A DNA stretch of 64,000 bases from Marinobacter sp. ANT_B65 (GCF_002407605.1 NZ_NXGV01000001.1:1300895-1364894), one strand, 5' to 3'; shown: positions 44,610 through 55,162, counted from the stretch's first letter. Translations and numbers: made by a program. Notes: generated by a model from the letters alone, not told the origin.

Positions 44610-46039
44610 ACAGAAAAACCGTACACAGTGTCGGAATCGACATAGGAACAACCACAACCCAGGTGATCTTTTCACGGCTCACCATGGTCAACCGGGCGCC
44701 TGTTACCCAGGTGCCCCGGTATGAGTTTGTGGAGCGGGAGATCTTTTTCCAGAGCCCCGTCAGTGCCACGCCTTTGCAGGAAGACGGAACGGTTAATGTG
44801 CCCATGCTGCAGCAGTTTATTGATGAACAGTTTGCGGCGGCGGGGATTGCGCTCAGTGATATCGAAACCGGTGCCATTATCATCACTGGTGAAACCTCAA
44901 AAGTGAAAAACGCCAAAGACACGGTTATGGGGCTTGCTGAACGTTTGGGAGATTTTGTGGTGGCAACTGCAGGCCCGAACCTGGAGTCCGTGATCGCAGG
45001 CAGAGGCAGTGGCGCCGGAGACTACTCCAAACAAAACCACGCCAGGGTGCTGAATATTGATATTGGTGGTGGTACCAGTAATTACGTGGTCTTTGATAGT
45101 GGCCGGGTAGAGGATACCGCCTGTCTTAATATCGGTGGAAATCTGATTAAAACTGACCTGTCGGGATCCGTAACCAGAGTCCGGGAGCCCGCAAGGCTGG
45201 TTATCGAGTCCCTGTTTGGAGAGGCGTTGCCTGAAAGTCGATTAAATGCAGATCAGCTTAAAAAGACTGTCGACTGCATGGCTCAACTGGTTGTTGACGT
45301 GATTGTCGGTAACCACTCCGAACTGAGCCAAAAGCTGATGATGACGCCGTATCTGAAAGAAACCGGGGAATTCGACGCCGTCTTCATAAGTGGAGGCGTC
45401 GGCACCAGTTACTACCGTCTGAAAACGGAAGGTATCGACCCGTTCAAGTGGAACGATATCGGCGTATTGCTTGGTGGTGCCTTATTAAAGCATCCCACGC
45501 TTGCGGCAATGAAAGTCAGAGAACCGGCTCAGACCCAGCAGGCCACAGTCATCGGTGCTGGCGCTTACTCCATGTCGCTCTCCGGGAGCTCAATATGGCT
45601 GAACGCAGATTCACTACCTATCCGCAATATACCTGTGGTGGAGCCTCAGATTGACTGGCAGGAGGGGGATCAGCCACCGGTTTGCCAACAGATTGTCGAG
45701 GCTGCAGAGCGCATGGACCTGCGCCTGCAGGAAGATAGCTACGCTATCGCGCTGGGCAGGGATATGCCTATGAGCTATCGGGCAGTGTCACACACAGCGA
45801 AGGAGATTGCAGAATATTATCACCAGCATGGCAATCGCCAGGCAACTGCGGTCATCGTTACTGAAAATGATCTGGGCAAGGTGTTGGGCATGGAGCTGCA
45901 ACCCTTGATCGACCCCCAGAAACTGCTCGTGATTGATGAAGTAAGAGCCGTTACCGGTGACTACATCGATATCGGTGAAAGTTTTTTTGGCGGGGAAGTT
46001 GTGCCATTAACCATCAAATCTCTGGCATTTCCTGCCTAG
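44606..46039 (+). CDS. eutA: EutA reactivating factor for ethanolamine ammonia-lyase
   Basis: 477 aa. Hsp70-like motifs: VGIDIGTTTTQVIFSRL at the N-terminus and VLNIDIGGGTSNYVVFDSG near 150. It removes inactive cobalamin from EutBC with ATP hydrolysis. Placed directly before eutB, 15 bp apart. Confidence 0.96.
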   Translation: MNRKTVHSVGIDIGTTTTQVIFSRLTMVNRAPVTQVPRYEFVEREIFFQSPVSATPLQEDGTVNVPMLQQFIDEQFAAAGIALSDIETGAIIITGETSKVKNAKDTVMGLAERLGDFVVATAGPNLESVIAGRGSGAGDYSKQNHARVLNIDIGGGTSNYVVFDSGRVEDTACLNIGGNLIKTDLSGSVTRVREPARLVIESLFGEALPESRLNADQLKKTVDCMAQLVVDVIVGNHSELSQKLMMTPYLKETGEFDAVFISGGVGTSYYRLKTEGIDPFKWNDIGVLLGGALLKHPTLAAMKVREPAQTQQATVIGAGAYSMSLSGSSIWLNADSLPIRNIPVVEPQIDWQEGDQPPVCQQIVEAAERMDLRLQEDSYAIALGRDMPMSYRAVSHTAKEIAEYYHQHGNRQATAVIVTENDLGKVLGMELQPLIDPQKLLVIDEVRAVTGDYIDIGESFFGGEVVPLTIKSLAFPA

Positions 46040-46054
46040 AGGGGGAGGTTTTTC

Positions 46055-47419
46055 ATGAACTTGAAAACAACACTGTTCGGAAAGGTTTATCAATTCCGTG
46101 ATGTAAAGGATGTGCTCGCTAAGGCGAATGAGCTTCGTTCCGGCGATGTGCTTGCCGGTGTTGCCGCCGAAACCGCTCAACAGCGCGTTGCTGCCAAGCA
46201 GGTATTGAGCGAAATGCGCCTTGAAACCTTACGGGAAAACCCGGTTGTTCCCTATGAAGAGGACTCAATAACCCGGGTGATCCAGGATTCTGTAAACAAG
46301 GCGGCCTACGAGAGCATCAGGAACTGGACTGTCAGCGAGTTGAGAGAATACATACTGTCTGATGTGCCGACCTATGAAGATTATGAACGGTTGCGCAAGG
46401 GTCTGACGTCTGAAATGGTCGCAGCCGTGTGCAAAATATGTTCGAACGGGGATCTCATGGTAGGGGCCAAGAAGCTCTATGTGATTTCCAAAGCAAATTG
46501 CACCGTTGGCATTCCAGGCCACTTTTCTTCCCGTTTGCAGCCGAATGATCCAAGAGATGATGTCGACAGCATCATGGTTCAGGTATACGAAGGATTGTCT
46601 TACGGTTGCGGTGACGCCGTTATTGGTATCAACCCCGTCACCGAATCGGTGGAGAACACCATTCGTATTCTTAATGCGGTCAAGGAAGCTACGGACAAGT
46701 GGAACATTCCAACCCAGGGTAGTGTACTTGCTCACATAACAAACCAGATGGCGGCGCTTGAAAAAGGCGCGCCCGGAGGCTTGTTGTTCCAGAGCCTGTC
46801 TGGCACAGAACAGGGCCTCAATGAGTTTGGTGTCACCGTAGAAATGCTGGATGAAGCCTATGAGATGGGCAAGCATTACTGCAAGCTTGCGGGTCCAAAC
46901 ATGATGTACTTTGAAACTGGCCAGGGGTCGGCGCTATCTGCCAATGCACACCATGGTGCGGATCAGGTAACCATTGAAGCCCGAAACTATGGTTTGGCGA
47001 AACGTTATACCCCGCATTTGTTGAACACTGTGGTCGGATTTATCGGGCCGGAATATCTGTTCAACCATCAACAAATCACACGCGCCGGCCTGGAAGATCA
47101 TTTCATGGGTAAGCTGACCGGCATCTCTATGGGGTGTGATGCCTGCTATACGAATCACGCAGATACTGATCAGAACTCCAACGAAAACCTGACCACATTG
47201 CTGGCTGCTGCGGGCTGTAACTACGTCATGTCCCTACCGATGGGGGACGACATCATGCTGAATTACCAGACTACCGGCTACCATGATGTCGCCACTGCCC
47301 GCAGGCTCCTGGGATACCGTCCCGCTCCCGAGTTCGAGGCCTGGCTGGAGACTATGGGTCTGATGGAAGACGGCAAGCTCACCGCCCGGGCGGGCGACCC
47401 ATCCATCTTCTTTGATTGA
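46055..47419 (+). CDS. eutB: Ethanolamine ammonia-lyase large subunit
   Basis: 454 aa, full family length. GGGGGAGG precedes ATG. TIM-barrel enzyme; conserved segments include [65 protein letters not shown] and [24 protein letters not shown] sequence near the C-terminus. With adenosylcobalamin and EutC it splits ethanolamine into acetaldehyde and ammonia. Confidence 0.98.
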   Translation: MNLKTTLFGKVYQFRDVKDVLAKANELRSGDVLAGVAAETAQQRVAAKQVLSEMRLETLRENPVVPYEEDSITRVIQDSVNKAAYESIRNWTVSELREYILSDVPTYEDYERLRKGLTSEMVAAVCKICSNGDLMVGAKKLYVISKANCTVGIPGHFSSRLQPNDPRDDVDSIMVQVYEGLSYGCGDAVIGINPVTESVENTIRILNAVKEATDKWNIPTQGSVLAHITNQMAALEKGAPGGLLFQSLSGTEQGLNEFGVTVEMLDEAYEMGKHYCKLAGPNMMYFETGQGSALSANAHHGADQVTIEARNYGLAKRYTPHLLNTVVGFIGPEYLFNHQQITRAGLEDHFMGKLTGISMGCDACYTNHADTDQNSNENLTTLLAAAGCNYVMSLPMGDDIMLNYQTTGYHDVATARRLLGYRPAPEFEAWLETMGLMEDGKLTARAGDPSIFFD

Positions 47420-47429
47420 GGTGACAACC

Positions 47430-48410
47430 ATGGACGAGCAAACAATCCAGAGTATCGTCAATTCAGTGTTGCGTGAACTGGGAGAGAAAGACCTCCCTGC
47501 CGGGCAGGTAACCCGTATTCAGCCTGAAGGCAAAAGTTCACAGCAAAATAATCCGCCGGCCTACAAACCATCGGCGGCGGCTGGCAGGCAAAGCTCTTCC
47601 GGTGCCCAGGTCAGTGAGCAAAAGCAGTCAGAACCGGTTGATACCGGGGAGGGTCTTGAAGATCTCAGTCTGGATAAGTTTATTCACTGGAATGGCATTG
47701 AAAATGCTCATAACGCTTCAGTAAACGACGATATGATCAAACAAACTGCCGCCCGAGTCTGCCAGGGGCGCGCAGGACCCAGGCCCCGCACCATTTCACT
47801 GCTGCGTTTTCTTGCAGACCATTCCCGTTCCAAGGACACAGTTGTTAAAGAAGTGGCTCCGGAATGGCTGGAAGCCCACAAGCTCTGGGAAGTGCAGTCT
47901 TGCGCCACTGATAAAAGTGAGTACCTCAGGCGCCCGGATCTGGGTCGCAAGCTTTCAGATGAAGCAAAGAAAATTATTGGTGAGCGCTGTAAAAAATCGC
48001 CCCAGGTTCAGGTGGTTATATCTGATGGCCTGAGTACCGATGCGATTACCAATAATCTTGAGGAAATAATCCCGCCTCTCATGAAGGGGCTGGAGAGTGC
48101 TGGTTTTACAGTTGGTACGCCTTTCTTTTTACGTTACGGCCGGGTGAAGGCTCAGGACGAAATAGGCGAGCTTCTACAGGCTGAAGCCAATCTTCTGCTC
48201 ATTGGCGAAAGGCCCGGGCTGGGGCAGTCTGAGAGCCTGAGCTGTTATTGCGTTTACAAACCCACCCAAAAGACGGTGGAATCAGATCGCATGGTTATTT
48301 CCAATATTCATAAAGGCGGTACGCCGCCCGTTGAAGCGGCGGCTGTTATCGTTGATCTGACGCGCAAAATGCTTGAGCAAAAGGCGAGCGGGCTTAACCT
48401 CAAACGCTGA
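47430..48410 (+). CDS. eutC: Ethanolamine ammonia-lyase small subunit
   Basis: 326 aa from ATG 47430 (GAGGTGAC upstream). The N-terminus [20 protein letters not shown] is an encapsulation-type helix, followed by a long Gln/Ser/Pro-rich linker (~25-80) and then the catalytic/cobalamin-binding part ([56 protein letters not shown]). The linker is on the long side for the family. Confidence 0.97.
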   Translation: MDEQTIQSIVNSVLRELGEKDLPAGQVTRIQPEGKSSQQNNPPAYKPSAAAGRQSSSGAQVSEQKQSEPVDTGEGLEDLSLDKFIHWNGIENAHNASVNDDMIKQTAARVCQGRAGPRPRTISLLRFLADHSRSKDTVVKEVAPEWLEAHKLWEVQSCATDKSEYLRRPDLGRKLSDEAKKIIGERCKKSPQVQVVISDGLSTDAITNNLEEIIPPLMKGLESAGFTVGTPFFLRYGRVKAQDEIGELLQAEANLLLIGERPGLGQSESLSCYCVYKPTQKTVESDRMVISNIHKGGTPPVEAAAVIVDLTRKMLEQKASGLNLKR

Positions 48411-48483
48411 ATCCAAGGGCTCAGACTCATGGTCCGGGGTACTCAAAAAGAGACCCCAGCACGATATTGAAAGGAGCACCATC

Positions 48484-49140
48484 ATGGCAATCCGGGACGA
48501 AATTAGAGCGTCGGTACTGGCGACCCGTGTTATTGCGTCAGTCGATGACGGAATGATGAAACAGTTTAATCTCAAAAAGGAACAACGCTGTATCGGCATG
48601 CTTACCGCCGATAGTGATGATGTGACCTATGTAGCTCTCGATGAAGCAACAAAAGCCGCACAGGTTGATGTAGTGTACGCCCGGTCGTTTTATGCGGGTG
48701 CGGCGCATTCATCTGGCCTGCTATCCGGAGAGGTCATCGGCATCATCGCCGGGCCAGGGCCCGCAGATGTTATTGCCGGGCTGCAGCGAGCGCGGGAAGT
48801 TATCGAGAATGAAGCCTGCTTTTACTCCGCTAATGAAGACGGCACCATTGCGTACTTCGCCCATCTTGTATCTGCCACCGGTGGCTATCTGTCGAAAGAG
48901 GGCGGGATAAAGCGAGGTGACTCTATGGCGTATCTGATCGCGCCGCCGCTTGAGGCAATGTTCGGTATGGATGCGGCACTGAAAGCTGCCAGTGTCACGG
49001 TTTCGAACTTCTTTGCTCCGCCTTCTGAAACCAACTACGGTGGTGGGTATCTCACGGGCACTCAGGCCGCGTGTAAAGCGGCGTGCGAAGCCTTTGAGGA
49101 GGCAGTTCTGGCGGTTGCCAGCAACCATATTGACATATGA
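48484..49140 (+). CDS. eutL: EutL trimeric shell protein
   Basis: 218 aa from ATG 48484 with AAAGGAGC upstream; the frame extends upstream into eutC but that part is not conserved-looking. Tandem permuted BMC domains: EIRASVLATRVIASVDDGMM, DVVYARSFYAGAAHSSGLLSGEVIGIIAGP, GGYLTGTQAACKAACEAF. Trimers have a large gated pore. It overlaps the next gene by 4 bp. Confidence 0.96.
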   Translation: MAIRDEIRASVLATRVIASVDDGMMKQFNLKKEQRCIGMLTADSDDVTYVALDEATKAAQVDVVYARSFYAGAAHSSGLLSGEVIGIIAGPGPADVIAGLQRAREVIENEACFYSANEDGTIAYFAHLVSATGGYLSKEGGIKRGDSMAYLIAPPLEAMFGMDAALKAASVTVSNFFAPPSETNYGGGYLTGTQAACKAACEAFEEAVLAVASNHIDI

Positions 49141-50486
49141 GTGGCGCACTTGACATGAACTCCCTTGTGGAAAAAGTCAGAAATGCGGGTGTCGTGGGTG
49201 CCGGAGGGGCAGGTTTTCCATCCTATGTGAAAATCGAGGCCCAGGCGGATGTTCTGATTGCCAACGGCGCGGAATGCGAACCCCTGTTGTTCAAGGATCA
49301 GACGATTATTCAACGGTTCTCAGCGGAACTGCTTCAAGGCATGGCACTTCTGATGGAGCTGACTGGCGCAAGCCGCGGCGTAATCGCCATCAAGGAGATG
49401 CATCAGGACTCCATATCTCATATTGAACCACTGCTGCCGGCGAATATTGAAATAAAAGCCATGCCCAACGTCTATCCGGCGGGTGATGAATACGAGCTGG
49501 TCTATGAGGTAACGGGTAACCGTATTCCTGCCGGAGGGTTGCCAAAGGATGTTGGTGTACTGGTTCAGAATGTCGAGACGCTGGTGAATATCGCCCGGGC
49601 TGAGCAGGGCACTCCTGTAACCCGTACCATGATTACGGTTCACGGAGAGGTCGAGCATCCTTACACGGCTTTATTGCCCATAGGTATGCGCTTTGCGGAT
49701 GCCATCAGTCTTGCAGGCGCCATAACCTGCGATGATCCTGTAGTGATTGATGGTGGCGCCATGATGGGGCAGGTCGTTGAAGACCTGGATGCGTCGATTT
49801 CTGCCGTGAGCAGCGGGTTGCTGGTGCTGCCCCGGGAGAGCAATCTGGTAAAGCGGCGCACGCAAACGGAAAAAGAGTACAGGCGTATTGGTAAATCCGG
49901 CTGCGACCAGTGCACCTTGTGCACTGAAATGTGCCCCAGATACCTGCTCGGTTATCCGGTACAGCCACATCTGGTTATGCGCTCATTGCTTACGACCGGA
50001 GAGGTCAGCGAAACTTTATCCGTTCATGCCCAGGCCTGCTGCGAATGTAATGTCTGCACCTTGTGGGCTTGCCCGGAGCAGCTTAATCCCCGTGACATCT
50101 GCGCTTCGACCAAGCGTGATCTGAAAGCCAATGATCTCTGGCTGACACCAGAACAGTTGCAAGGCCAGACCCGCGAGGTACACAGCATGCGTGAATATCG
50201 CGGCGTGCCATCATCACGGCTGGTCCGCAAGCTGGGGCTGGCGAAATACGACAACAGAACGGCGTACTGGAAAGAGGTTGATACGACCCCTTCCCGGGTT
50301 GTTATTGCATTGCATCAGCGCATGGGACAGCCTCCTGAGCCAGTTGTGAAAACAGGGGATACAGTGGTTGAGGGCGCAGTAATTGCAAAGCCGCCGGGCG
50401 AGGGGATGGGGGTTCCGGTCCACGCCAGTATCAGCGGTAAAGTGACACTGACAAACGGCTTCATTGAAATCAATGCTGGTAACTGA
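49137..50486 (+). CDS. pduS: PduS-like cobalamin reductase (RnfC-related flavo/Fe-S protein)
   Basis: 449 aa. N-terminal glycine-rich nucleotide/FMN-binding region (GVVGAGGAGFPSYVK, NGAECEPLL), an SLBB-like domain (~175-200), two [4Fe-4S] motifs (CDQCTLCTEMCP and CCECNVCTLWACP, ~262-315) and a C-terminal barrel-sandwich domain (VHASISGKVT). PduS reduces cob(III)alamin to cob(I)alamin for adenosylation in propanediol compartments. Enteric eut operons lack it. Here it sits after eutL and would feed EutT. Confidence 0.92.
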   Translation: MSGALDMNSLVEKVRNAGVVGAGGAGFPSYVKIEAQADVLIANGAECEPLLFKDQTIIQRFSAELLQGMALLMELTGASRGVIAIKEMHQDSISHIEPLLPANIEIKAMPNVYPAGDEYELVYEVTGNRIPAGGLPKDVGVLVQNVETLVNIARAEQGTPVTRTMITVHGEVEHPYTALLPIGMRFADAISLAGAITCDDPVVIDGGAMMGQVVEDLDASISAVSSGLLVLPRESNLVKRRTQTEKEYRRIGKSGCDQCTLCTEMCPRYLLGYPVQPHLVMRSLLTTGEVSETLSVHAQACCECNVCTLWACPEQLNPRDICASTKRDLKANDLWLTPEQLQGQTREVHSMREYRGVPSSRLVRKLGLAKYDNRTAYWKEVDTTPSRVVIALHQRMGQPPEPVVKTGDTVVEGAVIAKPPGEGMGVPVHASISGKVTLTNGFIEINAGN

Positions 50487-50510
50487 CGCGGGCTCAAACA
50501 GGATTTGATT

Positions 50511-51065
50511 ATGAGCAACAAAAGTGCGATCGGAATGATTGAAATGAATTCAATCGCGAAGGGTTATGCGGTAGGCGACGCTATGCTGAAGGCAGCCAAC
50601 GTCGAAATCGTGTTCAACCGGACCATCTGCCCGGGCAAATTCATGGTCATGGTAGCGGGTGATGTTGCCGCTGTTGAGTCTGCCATGTCTGCAGGCCTCG
50701 ATATGGGCAGTGAAACCATTGTGGACGAACTGATCATCCCCAATGTTCATCCCTCCGTCTTCTCCGCAATCAGCGGTACCCGGGTAATTGAAGAAACTGC
50801 CGCGCTGGGCATTATTGAAACTTTCTCGGTTGCCACCATTATTGAAGCAGCGGATGCTGCGGTGAAGGCGGCCAACGTTGAGTTGATCGATATCCACCTG
50901 GCCATGGCGATCGGAGGCAAGGGTTTCCTGACTCTGACAGGCGACGTAGCAGCTGTGACAGCGGCAGTTGAAGCGGGCACTGACTACATCAAGAAAAAAG
51001 GGCTTCTGGTGGATAAGGTTGTCATCCCTCAGCCTCGCAAAGAGATCTTGCGGGACAAGTTATAG
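50511..51065 (+). CDS. pduT: PduT-like trimeric shell protein with Fe-S pore cysteine
   Basis: 184 aa from ATG 50511. Two BMC domains (AIGMIEMNSIAKGYAVGDAMLKAANVEI; ALGIIETFSVATIIEAADAAVKAANVEL). Cys40 in NRTICPGKFMVMVAGDVAAV corresponds to PduT Cys38, which holds a [4Fe-4S] cluster at the trimer axis. It probably passes electrons through the shell to the PduS-like reductase encoded just before it. Last gene of the operon. Confidence 0.93.
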   Translation: MSNKSAIGMIEMNSIAKGYAVGDAMLKAANVEIVFNRTICPGKFMVMVAGDVAAVESAMSAGLDMGSETIVDELIIPNVHPSVFSAISGTRVIEETAALGIIETFSVATIIEAADAAVKAANVELIDIHLAMAIGGKGFLTLTGDVAAVTAAVEAGTDYIKKKGLLVDKVVIPQPRKEILRDKL

Positions 51066-51095
51066 TCGGTACAGTGCGACTGCTGCCTGAAATGA

Positions 51096-51101
51096 TATAC
51101 T
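51096..51101 (+). promoter_or_regulatory. Candidate -10 box for nadA
   Basis: TATACT (51096-51101) lies 33 bp before the nadA ATG, after the end of the pduT-like gene. No good -35 is visible. It suggests nadA has its own promoter and is not simply the last eut gene. Confidence 0.4.
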
Positions 51102-51133
51102 GGTGCGCAGAATAAAACTGAGAGAAGCTGTTC

Positions 51134-52195
51134 ATGACTAAAGCTGAAGACCGGATCCTTGTTCAGGAACACCTCGCCCACGCAGCAGAGCCAAAGCCGC
51201 TCAGCGCTGATGAGCAGGCGCGGCTCGAAGCCCGTATCAAGGCTGTCCTCAAGGAAAAAGACGCCGTGCTTGTGGCGCACTATTACACAGACCCTGACAT
51301 TCAGCGCCTGGCTGAAGAGACCGGAGGTTGTGTGGCCGATTCTCTTGAAATGGCCCGCTTCGGAAACCAGCACCCGGCCTCTACGGTGGTTGTAGCGGGT
51401 GTTCGTTTTATGGGTGAAACTGCCAAGATTCTGAACCCTGAAAAGCGCGTGTTAATGCCCACGCTGGAGGCAACCTGCTCGCTGGATGTCGGGTGCCCGG
51501 CAGATGAATTTGAAGCCTTTTGTAATGAGCACAGCGATCGTACAGTGGTGGTTTATGCCAATACATCAGCTGCGGTCAAGGCCCGGTCCGACTGGGTAGT
51601 AACCTCCAGTTGTGCTCAGGCAATAGTTGAAGACCTGGACGCACGGGGAGAGAAGATTCTCTGGGCGCCAGACAAGCATCTTGGCCACTACGTACAGAAA
51701 ACCACAGGGGCCGACATGCTGCTGTGGGATGGTTCCTGCATCGTACATGAGGAGTTCAAGCACCGCGGACTGGAAGACCTCAAGGCCCTGTATCCCGATG
51801 CCGCCGTTCTGGTGCATCCGGAATCTCCGGATGCGGTTGTGGAACTGGCGGATGTGGTTGGCTCAACGTCGCAGCTTATCCACGCGGTACAGAGCATGCC
51901 GAATCAGGAGTTCATTGTTGCTACGGACAACGGCATTTTCTACAAAATGCAGCAGCTCGCGCCTAACAAGACGCTTATTGAGGCACCCACTGCCGGCAAT
52001 GGCGCAACCTGTCGAAGCTGTGCGCAGTGTCCCTGGATGGCGATGAACGGGTTGGAAAACCTGCTTCGGGTAATCGAGACAGGCGATCAGGAAGTGCACG
52101 TGGATCCAGTGACCCGGGAGAGCGCTCTCAAGCCTCTGCGGCGCATGCTGGATTTCACTGCAGAGATGAACCTGAAAGCTGCCGGTAACGCCTAA
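51134..52195 (+). CDS. nadA: Quinolinate synthase A
   Basis: 353 aa. Conserved pieces: [42 protein letters not shown], and Fe-S cysteines in [17 protein letters not shown] and [17 protein letters not shown]. Condenses iminoaspartate with DHAP to quinolinate for NAD. In enterobacteria nadA lies beside tRNA-Lys after tol-pal; here the eut operon lies between. Its end overlaps the convergent protease gene by 4 bp. Confidence 0.97.
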   Translation: MTKAEDRILVQEHLAHAAEPKPLSADEQARLEARIKAVLKEKDAVLVAHYYTDPDIQRLAEETGGCVADSLEMARFGNQHPASTVVVAGVRFMGETAKILNPEKRVLMPTLEATCSLDVGCPADEFEAFCNEHSDRTVVVYANTSAAVKARSDWVVTSSCAQAIVEDLDARGEKILWAPDKHLGHYVQKTTGADMLLWDGSCIVHEEFKHRGLEDLKALYPDAAVLVHPESPDAVVELADVVGSTSQLIHAVQSMPNQEFIVATDNGIFYKMQQLAPNKTLIEAPTAGNGATCRSCAQCPWMAMNGLENLLRVIETGDQEVHVDPVTRESALKPLRRMLDFTAEMNLKAAGNA

Positions 52196-53667
52196 CTGTT
52201 ACGCCGCACCTGTAGGCGGCTGGTAATTTCTGCCAGCCGCTCACTCACAATCTGGCGCTGGGCGGAGCCCGCAGGCAGTTTTTCCTGGGCCTGCCTGAGT
52301 TGCCTCTGGGCAGATTCCAGATTCCCCATGAGGGCGTCATACTCCGCGCGAGCCCGGTGCACACCAACAATGTTTCTTGCCATACCTTCGGCTTCCGCCA
52401 GTCTCAGCCACAGATATTCCTGCTGGGGCATTCTGCGTGTCAGTTGTTTCAGATATTCGGCAGCCTGAAGCCCGTTGCCAGCTGCAATTTCTACGTCGGC
52501 GAGTGTTGACGTAATAGGGTAGTTTCCCGGGTTTCGGCTAAGAGCGCCTTTCAGAAGAGTTCGGGCTTCATCGGTTTTTTTCTGTTGGATCTGTATTTCA
52601 GCCAGTGTGACCTGCAAGGTTATTCTGCCAGGGTTGCTGGCCAGCAGGGTGTTAATCAGATTAGTGGCTTTTTCGAGCTGTTCGTCAGCCAGATAAGCTA
52701 CAGCGAGCCCATACTGAATAGCTTCATTACTTTCGGTATCCGGCTTTTCCAGATAGCTTTCGAAGGTTTCAACGGCAAGTTCAGGAGTGGTGGCATAGTG
52801 TACTTGCAGACGGCTGCGTACCAGATGATATTCCTGCCCGTCCTTTATCGTTTTTTCCGGGTATTGTTCTGCACGGTTACGGGCATCCGCCACACGGTTC
52901 CGGGTCAGGGGGTGCGTTGACAGATACTCCGGCATGGTGTCTCCCTGCAGCCGGTTTTGCCGCATCATGATCTCAAACATTTCAGGCATGCCGCGGGGAT
53001 CCAGCCCTGCTGTCGCCAGGATGTCCAGTCCGACCCGGTCGGCTTCCTGCTCTTGCAGGCGGCTATAGGCCAGCATGTTCTGTATGGCCAGAGCCTGAGT
53101 GCCGGCGATGGCTGCGATACCTATATCGGATTGCGTAACTGCGGAAAGCACAATGCCGGCAATCATTCCGGCAATAGTGAGTGGTGTACTGGTTTCCTGT
53201 TGCTCCAGCCGGCGGGCAAAGTGACGCTGGCTAAGGTGGGCGAGCTCGTGGGCGAGCACCGATGCAAACTGCTGCTCTGTGGCAGCGTTGAGAAAGAGGC
53301 CTCCGTTTACGCCGACAATACCTCCGGGAACCGCGAAAGCGTTGATTGCGGAGCTGTCGATGAGTGCGAGAGTCAGCTCCCGGTTCTCCAGTGGAGCCGA
53401 GGGAACCAGGCGATATATAATCGCGCTGAGGTAATCGTAGACCAGAGGATCGGTTATGCGCGGAGCTGACCTTCGGATCGACACCATAACCTGTTGCCCG
53501 ATGTCACTTTCCTGTTGCCCGGAAATCAGCCCTCCACCGGTTCCGCCAATATCTGGCAACTGGGTTTCCTGAGCTACGGACGCAGAACCTGACACCAGCG
53601 CAAAAGCAAACGTCACAGCGATAGTGAGCTTTCGGTAACAGCTAAACTCTGTAAGAAGGTTATTCAT
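52192..53667 (-). CDS. bepA: BepA-like M48 metalloprotease with TPR repeats
   Basis: 491 aa. Signal peptide ([14 protein letters not shown]), zinc motif HELAH in [20 protein letters not shown] (~140), third ligand region [22 protein letters not shown], then TPR repeats in the C-terminal half ([32 protein letters not shown]...). A periplasmic protease/chaperone for outer-membrane protein assembly. Divergent from the tusA-like gene, convergent with nadA. Confidence 0.92.
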   Translation of the reverse strand: MNNLLTEFSCYRKLTIAVTFAFALVSGSASVAQETQLPDIGGTGGGLISGQQESDIGQQVMVSIRRSAPRITDPLVYDYLSAIIYRLVPSAPLENRELTLALIDSSAINAFAVPGGIVGVNGGLFLNAATEQQFASVLAHELAHLSQRHFARRLEQQETSTPLTIAGMIAGIVLSAVTQSDIGIAAIAGTQALAIQNMLAYSRLQEQEADRVGLDILATAGLDPRGMPEMFEIMMRQNRLQGDTMPEYLSTHPLTRNRVADARNRAEQYPEKTIKDGQEYHLVRSRLQVHYATTPELAVETFESYLEKPDTESNEAIQYGLAVAYLADEQLEKATNLINTLLASNPGRITLQVTLAEIQIQQKKTDEARTLLKGALSRNPGNYPITSTLADVEIAAGNGLQAAEYLKQLTRRMPQQEYLWLRLAEAEGMARNIVGVHRARAEYDALMGNLESAQRQLRQAQEKLPAGSAQRQIVSERLAEITSRLQVRRNS

Positions 53668-53838
53668 GTAATGCGGTGTACTCCTGGTTCAAGCCACCCC
53701 TGTGACAACAGATTGCCGTTGAAATTCCTTGAAACAGCCAGAGCCTGGCCATTAACCGGTATTGTGATGCAATACAGTATCACTGAAGGCATAATGCCGC
53801 CTTGCGAATTACATGTCTTGCTATGGTGAACATTCTGG

Positions 53839-54066
53839 ATGACTGATCGTACACTGGATGCTTCCGGGCTTCGTTGCCCTATGCCCTTGCTGAAAACAAA
53901 GCTGGAGCTCAATGGTATGTCTCCCGGTGAGCAGCTTGAGGTAATCGCTACCGATGCGGGCTCTGCCCGTGATATCCCGGCCTTTCTGGAGTTATCCCGC
54001 CACCGTTTGGTGAACTCCTCGGAAAATGATGGCCATTACACGTTTGTGATAGAGTGCGGCGGTTAA
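53839..54066 (+). CDS. TusA/SirA-family sulfur carrier protein
   Basis: 75 aa. The family signature LDASGLRCPMPLLKTKLELNGM has the Cys-Pro active site. It accepts persulfide sulfur for tRNA thiolation or other pathways; this copy is the YedF/TusA type found next to PerM-like genes. It precedes the permease gene by 16 bp, so they are likely cotranscribed. Confidence 0.93.
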   Translation: MTDRTLDASGLRCPMPLLKTKLELNGMSPGEQLEVIATDAGSARDIPAFLELSRHRLVNSSENDGHYTFVIECGG

Positions 54067-54082
54067 TTCTCCGGAGTCTTTG

Positions 54083-55162
54083 ATGTTCAGAATTTTACGC
54101 GGTCTTGCGCACAAATACTTTTCAGATGAAGAAGCTGTAATTCTTTTCCTGATTCTGGTGGCGGGCACAGTTTTTATTATCTGGTTCGGTGCCATGCTTG
54201 CACCGGTAATCGGATCCCTTATCGTAGCCTTCATTCTGCAAGGGCTTGTGACCCGGCTGAACACGCTCGGTGTTCCCGAGGGCATTGCAATACTGAGCGT
54301 CTTTCTGGTGTTTCTGGGCGTATTGGTAGGCTTTATTTTTGGGCTTCTTCCGCTTGTATGGACTCAGCTCAGTACCCTGGCCGGCGAAGCTCCCCGAATC
54401 ATCGGCGAGTTGCAGTCCTATCTTGAGTTGCTACCTGAAGAGTATCCACACATTATCTCTGCCGAGGCGGTGGCCAGTCTGTATCAGCAGGTGAACACGG
54501 AAGTGGGGCATATGACCCAGTGGCTGGTATCTTTCTCGCTATCGAGTATTCCTGATCTGGTAGCACTGCTGATCTACATGGTACTGGTGCCCATTCTGGT
54601 GTTTTTCTTCCTGAAGGACCGTGCTGTTCTGCTTGGTTCAATCTCCCGGCTACTACCTCCCCAGCGCCCGATGATGCTGAAAATCTGGCATGAAGTGAAC
54701 CTCCAATGTGCCAATTATGTGCGGGGGAAAGCCCTTGAAATCCTGATCGTTGGCAGCGCAACCTACGTCGCATTCAAATTTCTGGGCGTGCCATATGCGG
54801 CGCTGTTATCACTTTTGGTGGGGCTGAGCGTTGTTATCCCGTATATCGGTGCTGCAGTAGTAACTATTCCTGTTGCAGTAATCGCCCTGTTTGCTTTCGG
54901 CTGGGGAACCCACTTCATCTGGGTCATGGTTATATACGGAATTATTCAGGCTTTGGACGGTAATGTACTGGTCCCGGTATTGTTTTCGGAAGTGAACAAC
55001 CTTCATCCGGTCGTTATCATCATTTCGGTGCTGTTTTTTGGCGGTATATGGGGGCTCTGGGGTGTCTTCTTTGCCATTCCGCTGGCAACCATGCTGAAAG
55101 CTGTTTTTTCTGCCTGGCCGGTGAAGGAGTCATACTCCTCAACCGGGCCAGATCAGATATAG
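54083..55162 (+). CDS. perM: PerM/AI-2E-family membrane permease
   Basis: 359 aa from ATG 54083. About eight TM helices, with typical blocks LVPILVFFFLKDRAVLL, LEILIVGSATYVAFKFLGVPYAALLSLLVGLSVVIPYIG and LFGGIWGLWGVFFAIPLATMLKAV-like C-terminus. The family includes putative AI-2 exporters and Na+/H+ antiporters; the substrate cannot be told. Convergent and contiguous with bcp. Confidence 0.9.
   Translation: MFRILRGLAHKYFSDEEAVILFLILVAGTVFIIWFGAMLAPVIGSLIVAFILQGLVTRLNTLGVPEGIAILSVFLVFLGVLVGFIFGLLPLVWTQLSTLAGEAPRIIGELQSYLELLPEEYPHIISAEAVASLYQQVNTEVGHMTQWLVSFSLSSIPDLVALLIYMVLVPILVFFFLKDRAVLLGSISRLLPPQRPMMLKIWHEVNLQCANYVRGKALEILIVGSATYVAFKFLGVPYAALLSLLVGLSVVIPYIGAAVVTIPVAVIALFAFGWGTHFIWVMVIYGIIQALDGNVLVPVLFSEVNNLHPVVIIISVLFFGGIWGLWGVFFAIPLATMLKAVFSAWPVKESYSSTGPDQI

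Noticed and set aside
51066..51133. tRNA-Lys 3' fragment as attR of an eut island
   Set aside because: No match to the tRNA-Lys 3' half between the pduT-like gene and nadA.
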